Assembly (NCBI RefSeq): GCF_018310535.1
Contig: NZ_CP074102.1
Location: 3,100,001 to 3,164,000 of the forward strand
Reading direction: 5' to 3'
Source of the DNA: Streptomyces mirabilis
Lineage (GTDB): Bacteria > Actinomycetota > Actinomycetes > Streptomycetales > Streptomycetaceae
Length of the DNA: 64,000 nucleotides
The notes beneath the pieces are model-generated. The model made no database searches. It was given only the letters and a program-made list of their open reading frames with translations, and was not told where the DNA came from. The position numbers and the translations under genes are program-made. Below are positions 26,535-34,466 of the stretch, one piece after another. Each line of letters starts with the position of its first letter. Positions within the stretch are counted from its first letter, which is position 1.

Positions 26535-28081
26535 CCCCGGCGTCCCCGGACCGTGAGGTCGCCGCGGAGCCCGCGAAGCCCTCCCCCCTCGCGGAAACCG
26601 CACCCCCGACCGAGCTCCCCCTCTGTGTGGGGATTCCCGTGTATGTGAGTGTGCGGCGCCCCCGGCGGCACCACGGGGTCCACTCGCTGCGCGGCAAGCT
26701 GACGCTCACGAACGTGGCGTTGCTGGCGCTGGGCATCATCGTGGCGACAGCCGTCAGTCTGATGGGCATGCGGCACTATCTGCTCGACCAGGTCGACACG
26801 GAACTGTCCAAGACGCGGGATTCGCTGACCGGTTCGCGGCTCACCCTCCACCAGATCGACTCACTCACCGCGCTCGCCTTCGTACGCGAGCGGATGGTCC
26901 CCGGCGCGGACCGGTCCGACAAGCCGGACTCGATCTTCGCGGCGGTGGACGGCCACGGGACCCCCCTCAGCGTCGGCGGTTTCAAGCCCACCGACATCCA
27001 GCGCGCACTGGTCGCCGCGGTGGACGACCCGAGCGCCCTCGCGCACGACCCCGCCCTGCACGACACCACCGTGCACGGCGCCTCCTACCGGGTCACCGGG
27101 GCCCGGCTCGCCGACGGCACCTACGTGCTGCTCGCCGCCTCCACCGACGCCCTGCACAAGGGCGTCGCCAAGGCCCTCAAGCTCGACATGGGCGTCGGAA
27201 CCCTGCTGTTGTCGCTGCTCGCGGCGCTGACCATGATCAGCGTGAGTCGCCGGATGCGGCCGCTGGAGGACATGGTGGAGACCTCGTCCGCCATCGCCGA
27301 GGGAGACCTCACCCGGCGCGTGCCCTCCAGCCACCATCCGACCCAGGAGGTCGAACAACTGCGGCTCGCCCTCAACTCCATGCTCCACCAGGTGGAATCG
27401 GCGTACCGGACCCGCGAGCGCAGCGCGGCGCAGCTGCGCCGGTTCGTCGCGGACGCCTCGCACGAGCTGCGCACCCCGCTGTCGGCGATCCGCGGCTACC
27501 TCCAGTTGTACGAGAAGGGGATGCTGCGCGAGCCGGGTGAGCGCCTGCGGGCCTGGGACCGGATGAACGCCGAGGCGGACCGCATGGGACGCCTCGTGGA
27601 CGAACTGCTCATCCTGGCCCGCCTCGACCAGAGCCCCGAGCTGCGTTTCAAGAACGTCGACCTGAGCCGTCTCGTACGGGACGCGGCCGAGGATCTGCGG
27701 GCCCAGCAGCCCGGGCGTCCGGTGACCGTGGGCGCCGACGGGACACTGCTGGTGCACGCCGACGAGTCGGGGCTGCGGCAGGTGCTGGGCAACCTCGTGG
27801 CCAACGTACGTACCCACACACCCGCCGACGTGCCGGTGCGGCTCGGTCTCGAACGGGAGGACGGGATCGTACGGCTGTGTGTCGCGGACCAGGGGCCCGG
27901 GTTGGCGGAGGAGGACGCGGCGCGCATCTTCGACCGGTTCTTCCGGGCGGGCGGTGGTGCGGGCAGCGGGCTGGGGATGGCGATCGTGCAGGGAGTGGTG
28001 GCCGCGCACGGGGGTGCCGTGGCGGTACGGACGGCGCCGGGAGCGGGGCTGGAGGTCACGGTGACGCTGCCGACGCGGTGA
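26531..28081 (+). CDS. Two-component sensor histidine kinase
   Basis: 516 aa. Topology: a 50-residue cytoplasmic tail, TM1 about 60-79, a 140-residue extracytoplasmic sensor region, TM2 about 219-238, then HAMP (about 238-290). The HisKA domain has phosphoacceptor His311 in FVADASHELRTPLSAIRGYL. The ATPase domain shows the N box (LRQVLGNLVANVRTHTP) and G boxes (DQGPGLAEEDAARIFDRFF, GSGLGMAIVQGVV). It starts inside the regulator's stop codon. The signal is unknown. Confidence 0.95.
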   Translation: MTPASPDREVAAEPAKPSPLAETAPPTELPLCVGIPVYVSVRRPRRHHGVHSLRGKLTLTNVALLALGIIVATAVSLMGMRHYLLDQVDTELSKTRDSLTGSRLTLHQIDSLTALAFVRERMVPGADRSDKPDSIFAAVDGHGTPLSVGGFKPTDIQRALVAAVDDPSALAHDPALHDTTVHGASYRVTGARLADGTYVLLAASTDALHKGVAKALKLDMGVGTLLLSLLAALTMISVSRRMRPLEDMVETSSAIAEGDLTRRVPSSHHPTQEVEQLRLALNSMLHQVESAYRTRERSAAQLRRFVADASHELRTPLSAIRGYLQLYEKGMLREPGERLRAWDRMNAEADRMGRLVDELLILARLDQSPELRFKNVDLSRLVRDAAEDLRAQQPGRPVTVGADGTLLVHADESGLRQVLGNLVANVRTHTPADVPVRLGLEREDGIVRLCVADQGPGLAEEDAARIFDRFFRAGGGAGSGLGMAIVQGVVAAHGGAVAVRTAPGAGLEVTVTLPTR

Positions 28082-28084
28082 GCT

Positions 28085-28142
28085 GCTTTAACAAGCACAG
28101 TGAGGTGCTTGAACAAGCTCGGTGACTCGCTTGAACATAAGC
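28085..28142. promoter_or_regulatory. Three 22-bp-spaced repeats (PHO-box-like) upstream of the sulfatase gene
   Basis: GCTTTAACAAGC (28085), GCTTGAACAAGC (28107) and GCTTGAACATAAGC (28129) start exactly 22 bases apart. Read on the other strand as 11-base units they give GTTCAAG / GTCACCG / GTTCAAG / CTCACTG / GTTAAAG, similar to the 11-bp GTTCACC direct repeats of Streptomyces PhoP boxes. The phosphate link is inference. The rest of the 178-base gap contains a palindrome at 28168. Confidence 0.45.
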
Positions 28143-28167
28143 AAACCCGGATGATTGAACACCGGCC

Positions 28168-28183
28168 GGTACGACCTCGTACC
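28168..28183. promoter_or_regulatory. Palindrome GGTACGA-CC-TCGTACC
   Basis: A perfect 7-bp inverted repeat with a two-base spacer lies 77 bases upstream of the sulfatase start. It could be an operator or part of the promoter region. Confidence 0.3.
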
Positions 28184-28259
28184 CAACAGATGAAGGCGGC
28201 CCCGACCTCAGCCTGGTCCGCCGCGCCACCACCGGGCTTCGCACGGAAGGACCGCCGGG

Positions 28260-30479
28260 TTGTCGTTCAACACGAGCTCTCGACAGCTGTCGAAAACGGA
28301 CGAGGCGCCGGAGGGCTTGCCCTCGCAGGAGGTCACGCCTCTGGACGCCCCCGCTCCGAGGGACACCGTCCAGGTTGAAGCGCCGGAGACGAAGCCCCCG
28401 GAGGCCGACCCCCTGAAGGCGGAAACCCCGGAAGCGAAGATCCCTGAGGCGGAGACCTCTGAGGCGGAGACCCGTGAGGCGGAGACTCCCGAGGTGAGTG
28501 CTCCAGAGGCGAAGACTCCTGAAGCGGAGGCCCCCGAGGCGGAAGCCCCGGAGGCGGAGGCCGCAGAGGCGGAGGCCGCGGAGGCCGAGACCCCCGAGGC
28601 AGAAGCCCCGGAGGCGGAGGCCGCAGAGGCGGAAGCCCCGGAGGCCGAGACCCCCGAGGCGGAAGCCCCGGAGGCCGAGACCCCCGAGGCGGAAACCCCG
28701 GAGGCCGGTGTTCCGGAGGCCGAAGTCCCGGGACCGGACGCCGCCACACCCGCCCCCGCCCCCGCCGCGTCCGATACCCCCGACGCCCCCGCCACCCCCC
28801 ACAAACGCTGGTGGCGGCGGCGTGGTTGGGGTGGGTGGCGGGAGAAGTACCCGGTCGCGGCCCGCGTTCTCGCGTGGACCACCACCGCCGTGGCCCTCGC
28901 TGTCGTGGCCGCCGCGCTGCTCATGCCGACCCAGGCGGACAAGTTCCGGCTGGCCGCTTTCGTGCGTCTCCCGGTGGAGGCGATCTTCGGCGCCGCTCTG
29001 CTGATCGTCCTGCCCCGCAAGCCGCGGATCGCCGTGGCGGTGCTCGCCGGGCTCGGCCTGGGCGCCCTGACCGTCGTGAACTTCCTCGACATCGGTTTCA
29101 ACGAATACCTCGGGCGAGGCTTCAACGTCGTCCTCGACTGGTCGCTCTTCAGTGACGCGCAGGGATACCTCCAGGACACGTTCGGCGAGGGTGGCGCGCT
29201 CGGCATCGCGGCCCTGGCCGTGACGCTCGTGATCGCCGTACTCGCCCTCACGACGATGTCGGTGATCCGACTGGGCAACCTGGCGGCCCGGAACACCGAG
29301 ACGGCGACCCGCACGACGCTGGTGCTGGCCATCGCCTGGGTCACCTGCGCGGCGCTGGGCGTGCAGTACGCCGAGGGGGTGCCCATCGCTTCGGAGCACA
29401 CCATGCAGGCCCTCCAGTTCAAGGCGGACCAGGTGCGGCAGACGCTGCGGGACGAGGCCGCGTTCCGCAAGATCGCGAAGAAGGACAACTTCGCCAACAC
29501 GCCGCCCGACCAGCTGCTCACCGGGCTGCGCGGCAAGGACATGATGATCACCTTCATCGAGAGCTACGGCCGCAGCGCGATCGAGGACCCGGTCATGGCG
29601 CCGGGCGTCGACGCGACGCTCACCGCCGAGAACAAGAAGTTGACCGACGCCGGGTTCGCGGCGAAGAGCGGCTGGCTGACCTCGGCGACATACGGCGGAA
29701 GCAGCTGGCTGGGTCACTCCACCTTCATGTCGGGCCTGTGGATCAGCAACCAGCAGCGCTACCGCACCGTCACCGCGGGCGAGCGCCTGACCCTCCCGGG
29801 CGCGTTCAAGAAGACGGGCGCCTGGGACACGGTCGGCGTGATGCCGGGCATCCAGAAGGCCTGGCCGGAGCAGAAGTTCTACGGCATCGACAAGCTCTAC
29901 GACTCCCACAAACTCGGCTACAAGGGACCGAAGTTCAGCTGGTCGACCATGCCCGACCAGTACGCGCTGACCGCGTTCGAGCGTCTGGTGCACAGCAAGA
30001 AGCACGACAAGCCGCTGATGTCGACGATCATCCTGACCTCCAGCCACCAGCCCTGGGCGCCGATCCCCAAGCTGGTCCCGCAGGACCAGGTCGGTGACGG
30101 CTCGATCTACAACGCGATCGAGAAGGCCGGCAAGAAGCCCGCGGACATCATCACCGACTCCACCAAGTCGAAGCAGGAGTACGGCAAGTCCATCCAGTAC
30201 TCGGTGTCGAGCCTCATCAACTACCTGGTGAAGTACGGCAACAAGAACACCGTGCTGATATTCCTCGGCGACCACCAGCCCATCGCCCGGGTCAGCGGCA
30301 ACCACGCCAGCCGTGATGTGCCGGTCTCGATCGTCGCCAAGGACCCGAAGGTCCTGGACAAGATCGCCGACTGGAACTGGGCGGACGGCCTGCAGCCGAA
30401 GCAGGACACCCCGGTCTGGAAGATGGACGCCTTCCGCGACCGCTTCCTGACGGCGTACGGCTCGACCCCGGCGCCGTGA
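28260..30479 (+). CDS. LTA-synthase-like sulfatase family membrane protein with Pro-Glu-Ala tract
   Basis: 739 aa. Residues 39-157 are a low-complexity cytoplasmic tract of (A/T)PEAE-type pentapeptides. A basic stretch (HKRWWRRRGWGGWREKY) leads into about five membrane helices (203-365). The extracytoplasmic domain has alkaline-phosphatase-superfamily motifs: MMITFIESYGRSAI, GGSSWLGHSTFMSG and FLGDHQPIARVSG. Relatives transfer phosphoglycerol or act on anionic cell-envelope polymers. The TTG start has GGAAGG 9 bases upstream. The PhoP-like repeats upstream would fit a phosphate-responsive envelope enzyme. The substrate is not determined. Confidence 0.88.
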   Translation: MSFNTSSRQLSKTDEAPEGLPSQEVTPLDAPAPRDTVQVEAPETKPPEADPLKAETPEAKIPEAETSEAETREAETPEVSAPEAKTPEAEAPEAEAPEAEAAEAEAAEAETPEAEAPEAEAAEAEAPEAETPEAEAPEAETPEAETPEAGVPEAEVPGPDAATPAPAPAASDTPDAPATPHKRWWRRRGWGGWREKYPVAARVLAWTTTAVALAVVAAALLMPTQADKFRLAAFVRLPVEAIFGAALLIVLPRKPRIAVAVLAGLGLGALTVVNFLDIGFNEYLGRGFNVVLDWSLFSDAQGYLQDTFGEGGALGIAALAVTLVIAVLALTTMSVIRLGNLAARNTETATRTTLVLAIAWVTCAALGVQYAEGVPIASEHTMQALQFKADQVRQTLRDEAAFRKIAKKDNFANTPPDQLLTGLRGKDMMITFIESYGRSAIEDPVMAPGVDATLTAENKKLTDAGFAAKSGWLTSATYGGSSWLGHSTFMSGLWISNQQRYRTVTAGERLTLPGAFKKTGAWDTVGVMPGIQKAWPEQKFYGIDKLYDSHKLGYKGPKFSWSTMPDQYALTAFERLVHSKKHDKPLMSTIILTSSHQPWAPIPKLVPQDQVGDGSIYNAIEKAGKKPADIITDSTKSKQEYGKSIQYSVSSLINYLVKYGNKNTVLIFLGDHQPIARVSGNHASRDVPVSIVAKDPKVLDKIADWNWADGLQPKQDTPVWKMDAFRDRFLTAYGSTPAP
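28374..28730 (+). repeat. Degenerate 15-bp coding repeats (Pro-Glu-Ala tract)
   Basis: About 24 imperfect 15-base units of the type (A/T)PEAE run through the N-terminal coding part of the sulfatase gene. Glu sits every second or third residue, giving a strongly acidic, presumably extended cytoplasmic segment. Copy number probably varies between strains by slippage. Confidence 0.85.
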
Positions 30480-30480
30480 T

Positions 30481-30885
30481 TCAGGGCGCCGGGGCCGCCA
30501 CGAGGGCCCACACGGTCTTGCCGTAGCGGCCCCGGCTCCACACGCCCCACGCCACGGCGACGCCCTCCACGAGGTGGAGGCCCCGGCCGGTCTCCTCCCC
30601 CACGGAGACCGGCCGCAGCCGTGGTGCGGCGAGACCCTCCTCGGAGACCTCGACGAAGCAGGAGCCGTCGGCGAGGGCGGTCACCGCGACCTCGAACTCC
30701 CCTTCATCAAGGGGTCCGTGGCGTACGGCGTTGGTCACGAGCTCGGAGACGATCAGGACGACGTCCGCGAGCGCCGGGCCGTCGGGGCTGTGGCCCCAGT
30801 CCCGCAGATGGTCGCGCACCCGGCGCCGGGCGAGTCCGACGGACACCGGATGCCGGGGCAGCCGGAACGCGTTGCGTCTCAACAC
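30481..30885 (-). CDS. RsbW-like ATP-binding regulatory protein
   Basis: 134 aa, a single HATPase_c domain of the anti-sigma regulatory kinase type abundant in Streptomyces. The N box SELVTNAVRHG (about 47-57) and the lid region EETGRGLHLVEGVAVAWGV are present; the usual D-x-G motif is altered (VSEEGLAAPR). There is no sigma or anti-anti-sigma gene next to it. It ends one base after the convergent sulfatase stop. Confidence 0.85.
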   Translation of the reverse strand: MLRRNAFRLPRHPVSVGLARRRVRDHLRDWGHSPDGPALADVVLIVSELVTNAVRHGPLDEGEFEVAVTALADGSCFVEVSEEGLAAPRLRPVSVGEETGRGLHLVEGVAVAWGVWSRGRYGKTVWALVAAPAP

Positions 30886-30999
30886 CTCAGCTCCTCACCC
30901 CGCACACATCACCGGCACATAGTGCGCACACGGTGCTGCGTCGGGCGAGAGCGCTGCGTCACCGGGGTGGGGGGCCACCCCGCGAGATCACGTCACATG

Positions 31000-32556
31000 T
31001 CATATCCAGCTCAGCCGCCAGAGGCGGAAGACACCGGTCCCGTCGGACAGATACTGGCCGCCTCCGACGTCCTCGCTGCTGAGTACGTACTCCTTGCGCT
31101 GCCACAGGGGAATCAGGGGAACATCGCGGGCCACGATTTCCTGCAGCGCCTGGAAGTCGTCCGCCGTACGGCTGCGGTCCTCGTAGTGCTGACTGTCCTG
31201 AATCAGCCGGTCCACGTCCTTGTCGCTGTACCCGTTCTTCATGCTGTTGCCGGTGCCGACGAGCGGGGTGCTGAAGGTGTCCGGGTCGGGGAAGTCGGCG
31301 ACCCAGCCGACCGCCCAAGCGTCCAACTGGCCCTCGGCGTACCGCTTCTGGAAGTCGGTCCACTCGTAGCCCTTGATGTCCACCTTGAACAGGCCGCTCG
31401 CCTCCAGCTGCCGCTTGAGCTCGGTGGCCTCCTCACCCGCGGCGCCCCGTCCCTCGGCGTACCCGTAGGTGAAGCGCACCGGCAGCGACACCCCGGCCTC
31501 GGTCAGCAGGGCCTTCGCCTTCTTCGCGTCGGGCTTGGGGTAGGCGTCGAAGAACGACGTCGAGTGCCCCGTGATGCCCGCCGGGATCAGCCCGTACAGC
31601 GGATCGGTCGTCCCCTTGTACGTCTGGCTGACCAGTTCCTCGCGGTTGATCAGCGCGGCGACGGCCTGCCGTACGAGGCGGTTGCGCAGGGGCGAGTTCG
31701 CGCGGACATTGAGGACGAGGTTGCGGGTCTCGGCGCTGTCGGACTCGGTGACGTGCTGGTTCGGGTCGCTCGGCGAGAGGGTGGCGAGCGTCGCGGGCGG
31801 CAGCTGGCGCGTCGCGACGTCGACCTGCTTCGCCTTCCAGGCGGTCTCCAGCGCCTTGGGGGTGGCGTAGTAGCGCAGCACGGTGGGCGTGCCGCTCCCC
31901 TCGACGGCGCCCTTGTAGTGCTTGTTGGGCGCGAGGACGGCCCGCTTGTCCTTCGTATACGCCTTCAGTACGTACAGCCCGGTGCCGTCGGCGCCCGCGT
32001 CCTTGCGCAGGGCGCGCTTCGGGTAGCGGGTGTGGTCGACGATCGACCCGGCTCCGGTGGCCACCTTGAAGGGAAAGGTGGCGTCCGGCGAGGACAGGTG
32101 GAAGGTGACCTTGAGGCCCTTGGCGTCCACCGAGCCGAGGGTGGAGAGCAGGGACGCGGGCCCCACCTCGGAGTTGATGGCCTTGACCCGGTCGAAGGAG
32201 AACTTCACGTCCTCGGCGGTCACCTTGCTCCCGCTCGGGAAGGTCAGGTCGTCGCGCAGGGTGCAGGCGTAGGTCCGCAGTCCCGTGCCCACGAACCCGC
32301 AGCTCTTCGCCGCGTCCGGCACGGGGGCTGCGCCACCGGGCTCGAACGTCAGCAGCGACTGGAACACATTGCTGAACAGGGCCCAGGAGCCGGCGTCGTA
32401 CGCGCCCGCCGGGTCGAGTGACGTGACGGCGTCCGTCGTCCCGACCGTGATGGTCCTGTTGTCGTTCTCCTTCGACGGCAGTAACTGCCAGCCGCCCACA
32501 CCCACGGCCGCCAGTACCACCAGCACCGCGAGAATTCGTATGCGAACCGATCGCAT
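31000..32556 (-). CDS. ABC transporter substrate-binding protein, family 5 (peptide type)
   Basis: 518 aa. N-terminal hydrophobic segment (about 5-22) without a lipobox Cys, so it is a signal peptide or membrane anchor rather than a lipoprotein, which is unusual for a Gram-positive binding protein. The SBP_bac_5 body begins TITVGTTDAVTSLDPAGAY and continues with typical blocks (LRDDLTFPSGSKVTAEDVKF, VRQAVAALINREELV). No permease or ATPase genes are adjacent; it is an orphan. GGGGAGGGG precedes the ATG at 32556. Confidence 0.88.
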   Translation of the reverse strand: MRSVRIRILAVLVVLAAVGVGGWQLLPSKENDNRTITVGTTDAVTSLDPAGAYDAGSWALFSNVFQSLLTFEPGGAAPVPDAAKSCGFVGTGLRTYACTLRDDLTFPSGSKVTAEDVKFSFDRVKAINSEVGPASLLSTLGSVDAKGLKVTFHLSSPDATFPFKVATGAGSIVDHTRYPKRALRKDAGADGTGLYVLKAYTKDKRAVLAPNKHYKGAVEGSGTPTVLRYYATPKALETAWKAKQVDVATRQLPPATLATLSPSDPNQHVTESDSAETRNLVLNVRANSPLRNRLVRQAVAALINREELVSQTYKGTTDPLYGLIPAGITGHSTSFFDAYPKPDAKKAKALLTEAGVSLPVRFTYGYAEGRGAAGEEATELKRQLEASGLFKVDIKGYEWTDFQKRYAEGQLDAWAVGWVADFPDPDTFSTPLVGTGNSMKNGYSDKDVDRLIQDSQHYEDRSRTADDFQALQEIVARDVPLIPLWQRKEYVLSSEDVGGGQYLSDGTGVFRLWRLSWI

Positions 32557-32710
32557 CGGCGCCCCTCCCCAGGCCACGCCCCGTGTCACTCCCCAGTGAC
32601 GCGGATCACCCAACCACAGGTGTTTCGTCTGAGGGAAGAGGTGTCCGAAGAATCAAACGGGGTATTGGGAAAGACCGTTTCGCCCCTGTTTCACAGCCGA
32701 TTCTCAGGTT

Positions 32711-32761
32711 CGCTTTCTCAGGCGCTTTTCTCAGACGCTTTTCTCGGGCGCTTTTCTCAGG
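32711..32761. repeat. Four tandem 12-13-bp repeats CGCTTTTCTCAGG
   Basis: Units at 32711 (12 bp), 32723, 32736 and 32749 (13 bp each) match CGCTTTTCTC(A/G)G(G/A). They lie in the gap between two minus-strand genes, ending 10 bases before the metallophosphoesterase stop. Pyrimidine-rich; on the transcribed minus strand they read as repeated GAGAAAAGCG. Confidence 0.8.
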
Positions 32762-32770
32762 CTCGCGCCA

Positions 32771-34051
32771 TCAGGCTTGCAGGGACGCCAGTTCCACGAC
32801 GGTGATGTCCGACGGCGCGCCCACTCTGGTCGGCGGCCCCCACGCACCCGCGCCCCGGGAGACGTACAACTGCGTGTCGCCGTACCGCTCCAGGCCCGCG
32901 ACCGTGGGATTGGCCAGTTCCGCGATGTAGTTGCCCGGCCAGAGCTGTCCGCCGTGGGTGTGCCCGGAGAGCTGGAGGTCGACACCGTGCTTGACGGCAT
33001 CGTGGATCTGGACCGGCTGGTGGGCGAGCAGCACCACGGCCCGCGCGGTGTCCCGGTCCCCCAGCGCCCTCTCGAAGTCGGGCCCGTGCCCCTCGCTCTC
33101 CCCCGCGACGTCATTGACGCCCGCGAGATCGAATCCGGCCATTTCCGTCCGGGCGTTCTCGAGCGGGTGCAGACCCAGTTCCCGTACTTCCCGGACCCAT
33201 TGCGCGGCGCCTGAGTAGTACTCGTGGTTGCCCGTGACGAAGTACGAGCCGTGCCGTGCCCGCAGCCGCGCGAGGGGCGCCGCGGCGGGTCCGAGGTCCT
33301 TCACACTCCCGTCGACGAGGTCCCCGACCACCGCGATCAGGTCGGGCTGCGTCGAGTTGATCGTGTCGACGACCCGCCGGCAGAAGTCCCGCCCGAGGGT
33401 GGGCCCGAGGTGGATGTCACTGACGACGGCGATCCGGTACCCATGAGCGGACCGGGGCAGTCTGGCCAGCGGCACGGTGACCCGCTTCACCCGGGGCCCG
33501 CGCAGAACCCCGTACGTCCCGTATCCCACGGTCCCCACGGCAACGGCCGCGGCGGCCCCGCCGACGGCACGCGCGACGAACAGCCGTCGCGAGGGGGTGG
33601 TGACGAGTCGTGGCGGTTCGGCAGGCGGGAGCTCCTGGGGGGCCGCTCCCGTCGGCACCGACTCCATGTGCGGCACCGACTCCGTCTGCGGCACGGGTGC
33701 CGGGTTCGGTACGGCCGCGGAGGGGGCCTCGCGCCGCTCCACGACCCGGTGCAGCAGGGGTCGTACGACCTCCCCCGCCACCGCCCCCAGCAGCAGATAG
33801 ATGGACAGCGCCATCCACAGGAACCCGGGCCAGGCCAGCACCCGCTGGAGCCAGAAGGGCGCACCGACGCGCTCCGCGGCGACCGCGGCGATCATCAGCA
33901 CCGGCCCGGCGACGAAGACCACCGTGCCCGCGCGCCGGGCGAGCCCCGGACCGGACGTCGTGTCGCGCACCAAGCGGCGCCACACGTACCAGTACAGCCC
34001 CGCGACCGCGGCCAGGGCGAGCAGTCCCACCAGTACGAAGACGATGACCAA
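32771..34051 (-). CDS. Membrane-anchored metallophosphoesterase
   Basis: 426 aa. Three N-terminal membrane helices (about 3-23, 42-60, 72-95), a Pro-rich linker, a fourth hydrophobic segment near 160-182 preceded by RRLFVARA, then a calcineurin-type phosphoesterase domain. Metal ligands are in SDIHLG (Asp212, His214), GDLVDG, GNHEYY, LAHQP and GHTHGGQL. The TTG start has GGGGGA upstream. It corresponds in position to S. coelicolor SCO4849 by recollection. The substrate is unknown. Confidence 0.88.
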   Translation of the reverse strand: MVIVFVLVGLLALAAVAGLYWYVWRRLVRDTTSGPGLARRAGTVVFVAGPVLMIAAVAAERVGAPFWLQRVLAWPGFLWMALSIYLLLGAVAGEVVRPLLHRVVERREAPSAAVPNPAPVPQTESVPHMESVPTGAAPQELPPAEPPRLVTTPSRRLFVARAVGGAAAAVAVGTVGYGTYGVLRGPRVKRVTVPLARLPRSAHGYRIAVVSDIHLGPTLGRDFCRRVVDTINSTQPDLIAVVGDLVDGSVKDLGPAAAPLARLRARHGSYFVTGNHEYYSGAAQWVREVRELGLHPLENARTEMAGFDLAGVNDVAGESEGHGPDFERALGDRDTARAVVLLAHQPVQIHDAVKHGVDLQLSGHTHGGQLWPGNYIAELANPTVAGLERYGDTQLYVSRGAGAWGPPTRVGAPSDITVVELASLQA

Positions 34052-34111
34052 GACGCCGTATCCCCCGTCGCGTGCCGTTATGTTCGGTTGTTCCCCGTTC
34101 GTCCCCTGTTG

Positions 34112-34354
34112 TTATGACGTCTGGCGCAATGCGCGCAGTCCGCGGAACCCGATGCCTCCGACGACCGTCCCCAAGACAAAGGAGACGACCGCGAGCGTCA
34201 GGTGCACCCAGAAGTACGCCGTCGGATCCCCCGCGTCGTTGAACGCGAGCCCGCTGCCGTCCTTCCACAAATTCTTGACGAAAGTGACCCAGATGATCCA
34301 GCTCCACACTCCGAAGGCGAGCAGGAACCAGGAGACGGGGCGGCTGAGCTTCAT
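34112..34354 (-). CDS. SCO4848-family small membrane protein
   Basis: 80 aa with two membrane helices (about 5-25 and 47-68): MKLSRPVSWFLLAFGVWSWI, then YFWVHLTLAVVSFVLGTVVG. It matches the conserved streptomycete family named after SCO4848, and the neighbours (metallophosphoesterase and D,D-carboxypeptidase) fit that locus. Function is unknown. Its start is divergent from the carboxypeptidase gene across a 112-base gap with a 10-bp perfect hairpin at 34401-34425. Confidence 0.85.
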   Translation of the reverse strand: MKLSRPVSWFLLAFGVWSWIIWVTFVKNLWKDGSGLAFNDAGDPTAYFWVHLTLAVVSFVLGTVVGGIGFRGLRALRQTS

Positions 34355-34466
34355 GGGTCCAGTATCGCCGCCGCCGGCCGGGACCCGGCACCGGGGTGGC
34401 CGGGACCTGGGGACTCCAGGTCCCGGTGATGGGACTTCCCGGCCCGCGCCCTGTACTTTCTCGACC

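Noticed and set aside
28374-28730. Possible CRISPR-like array
   Set aside because: The repeats are 15-bp, degenerate, contiguous and in frame within a coding gene, with no spacers.
28056-30305. A 749-codon minus-strand frame with Gly/Leu/Arg repeats
   Set aside because: It is the mirror of the sulfatase gene; its repeats are the reverse reading of the Pro-Glu-Ala tract.
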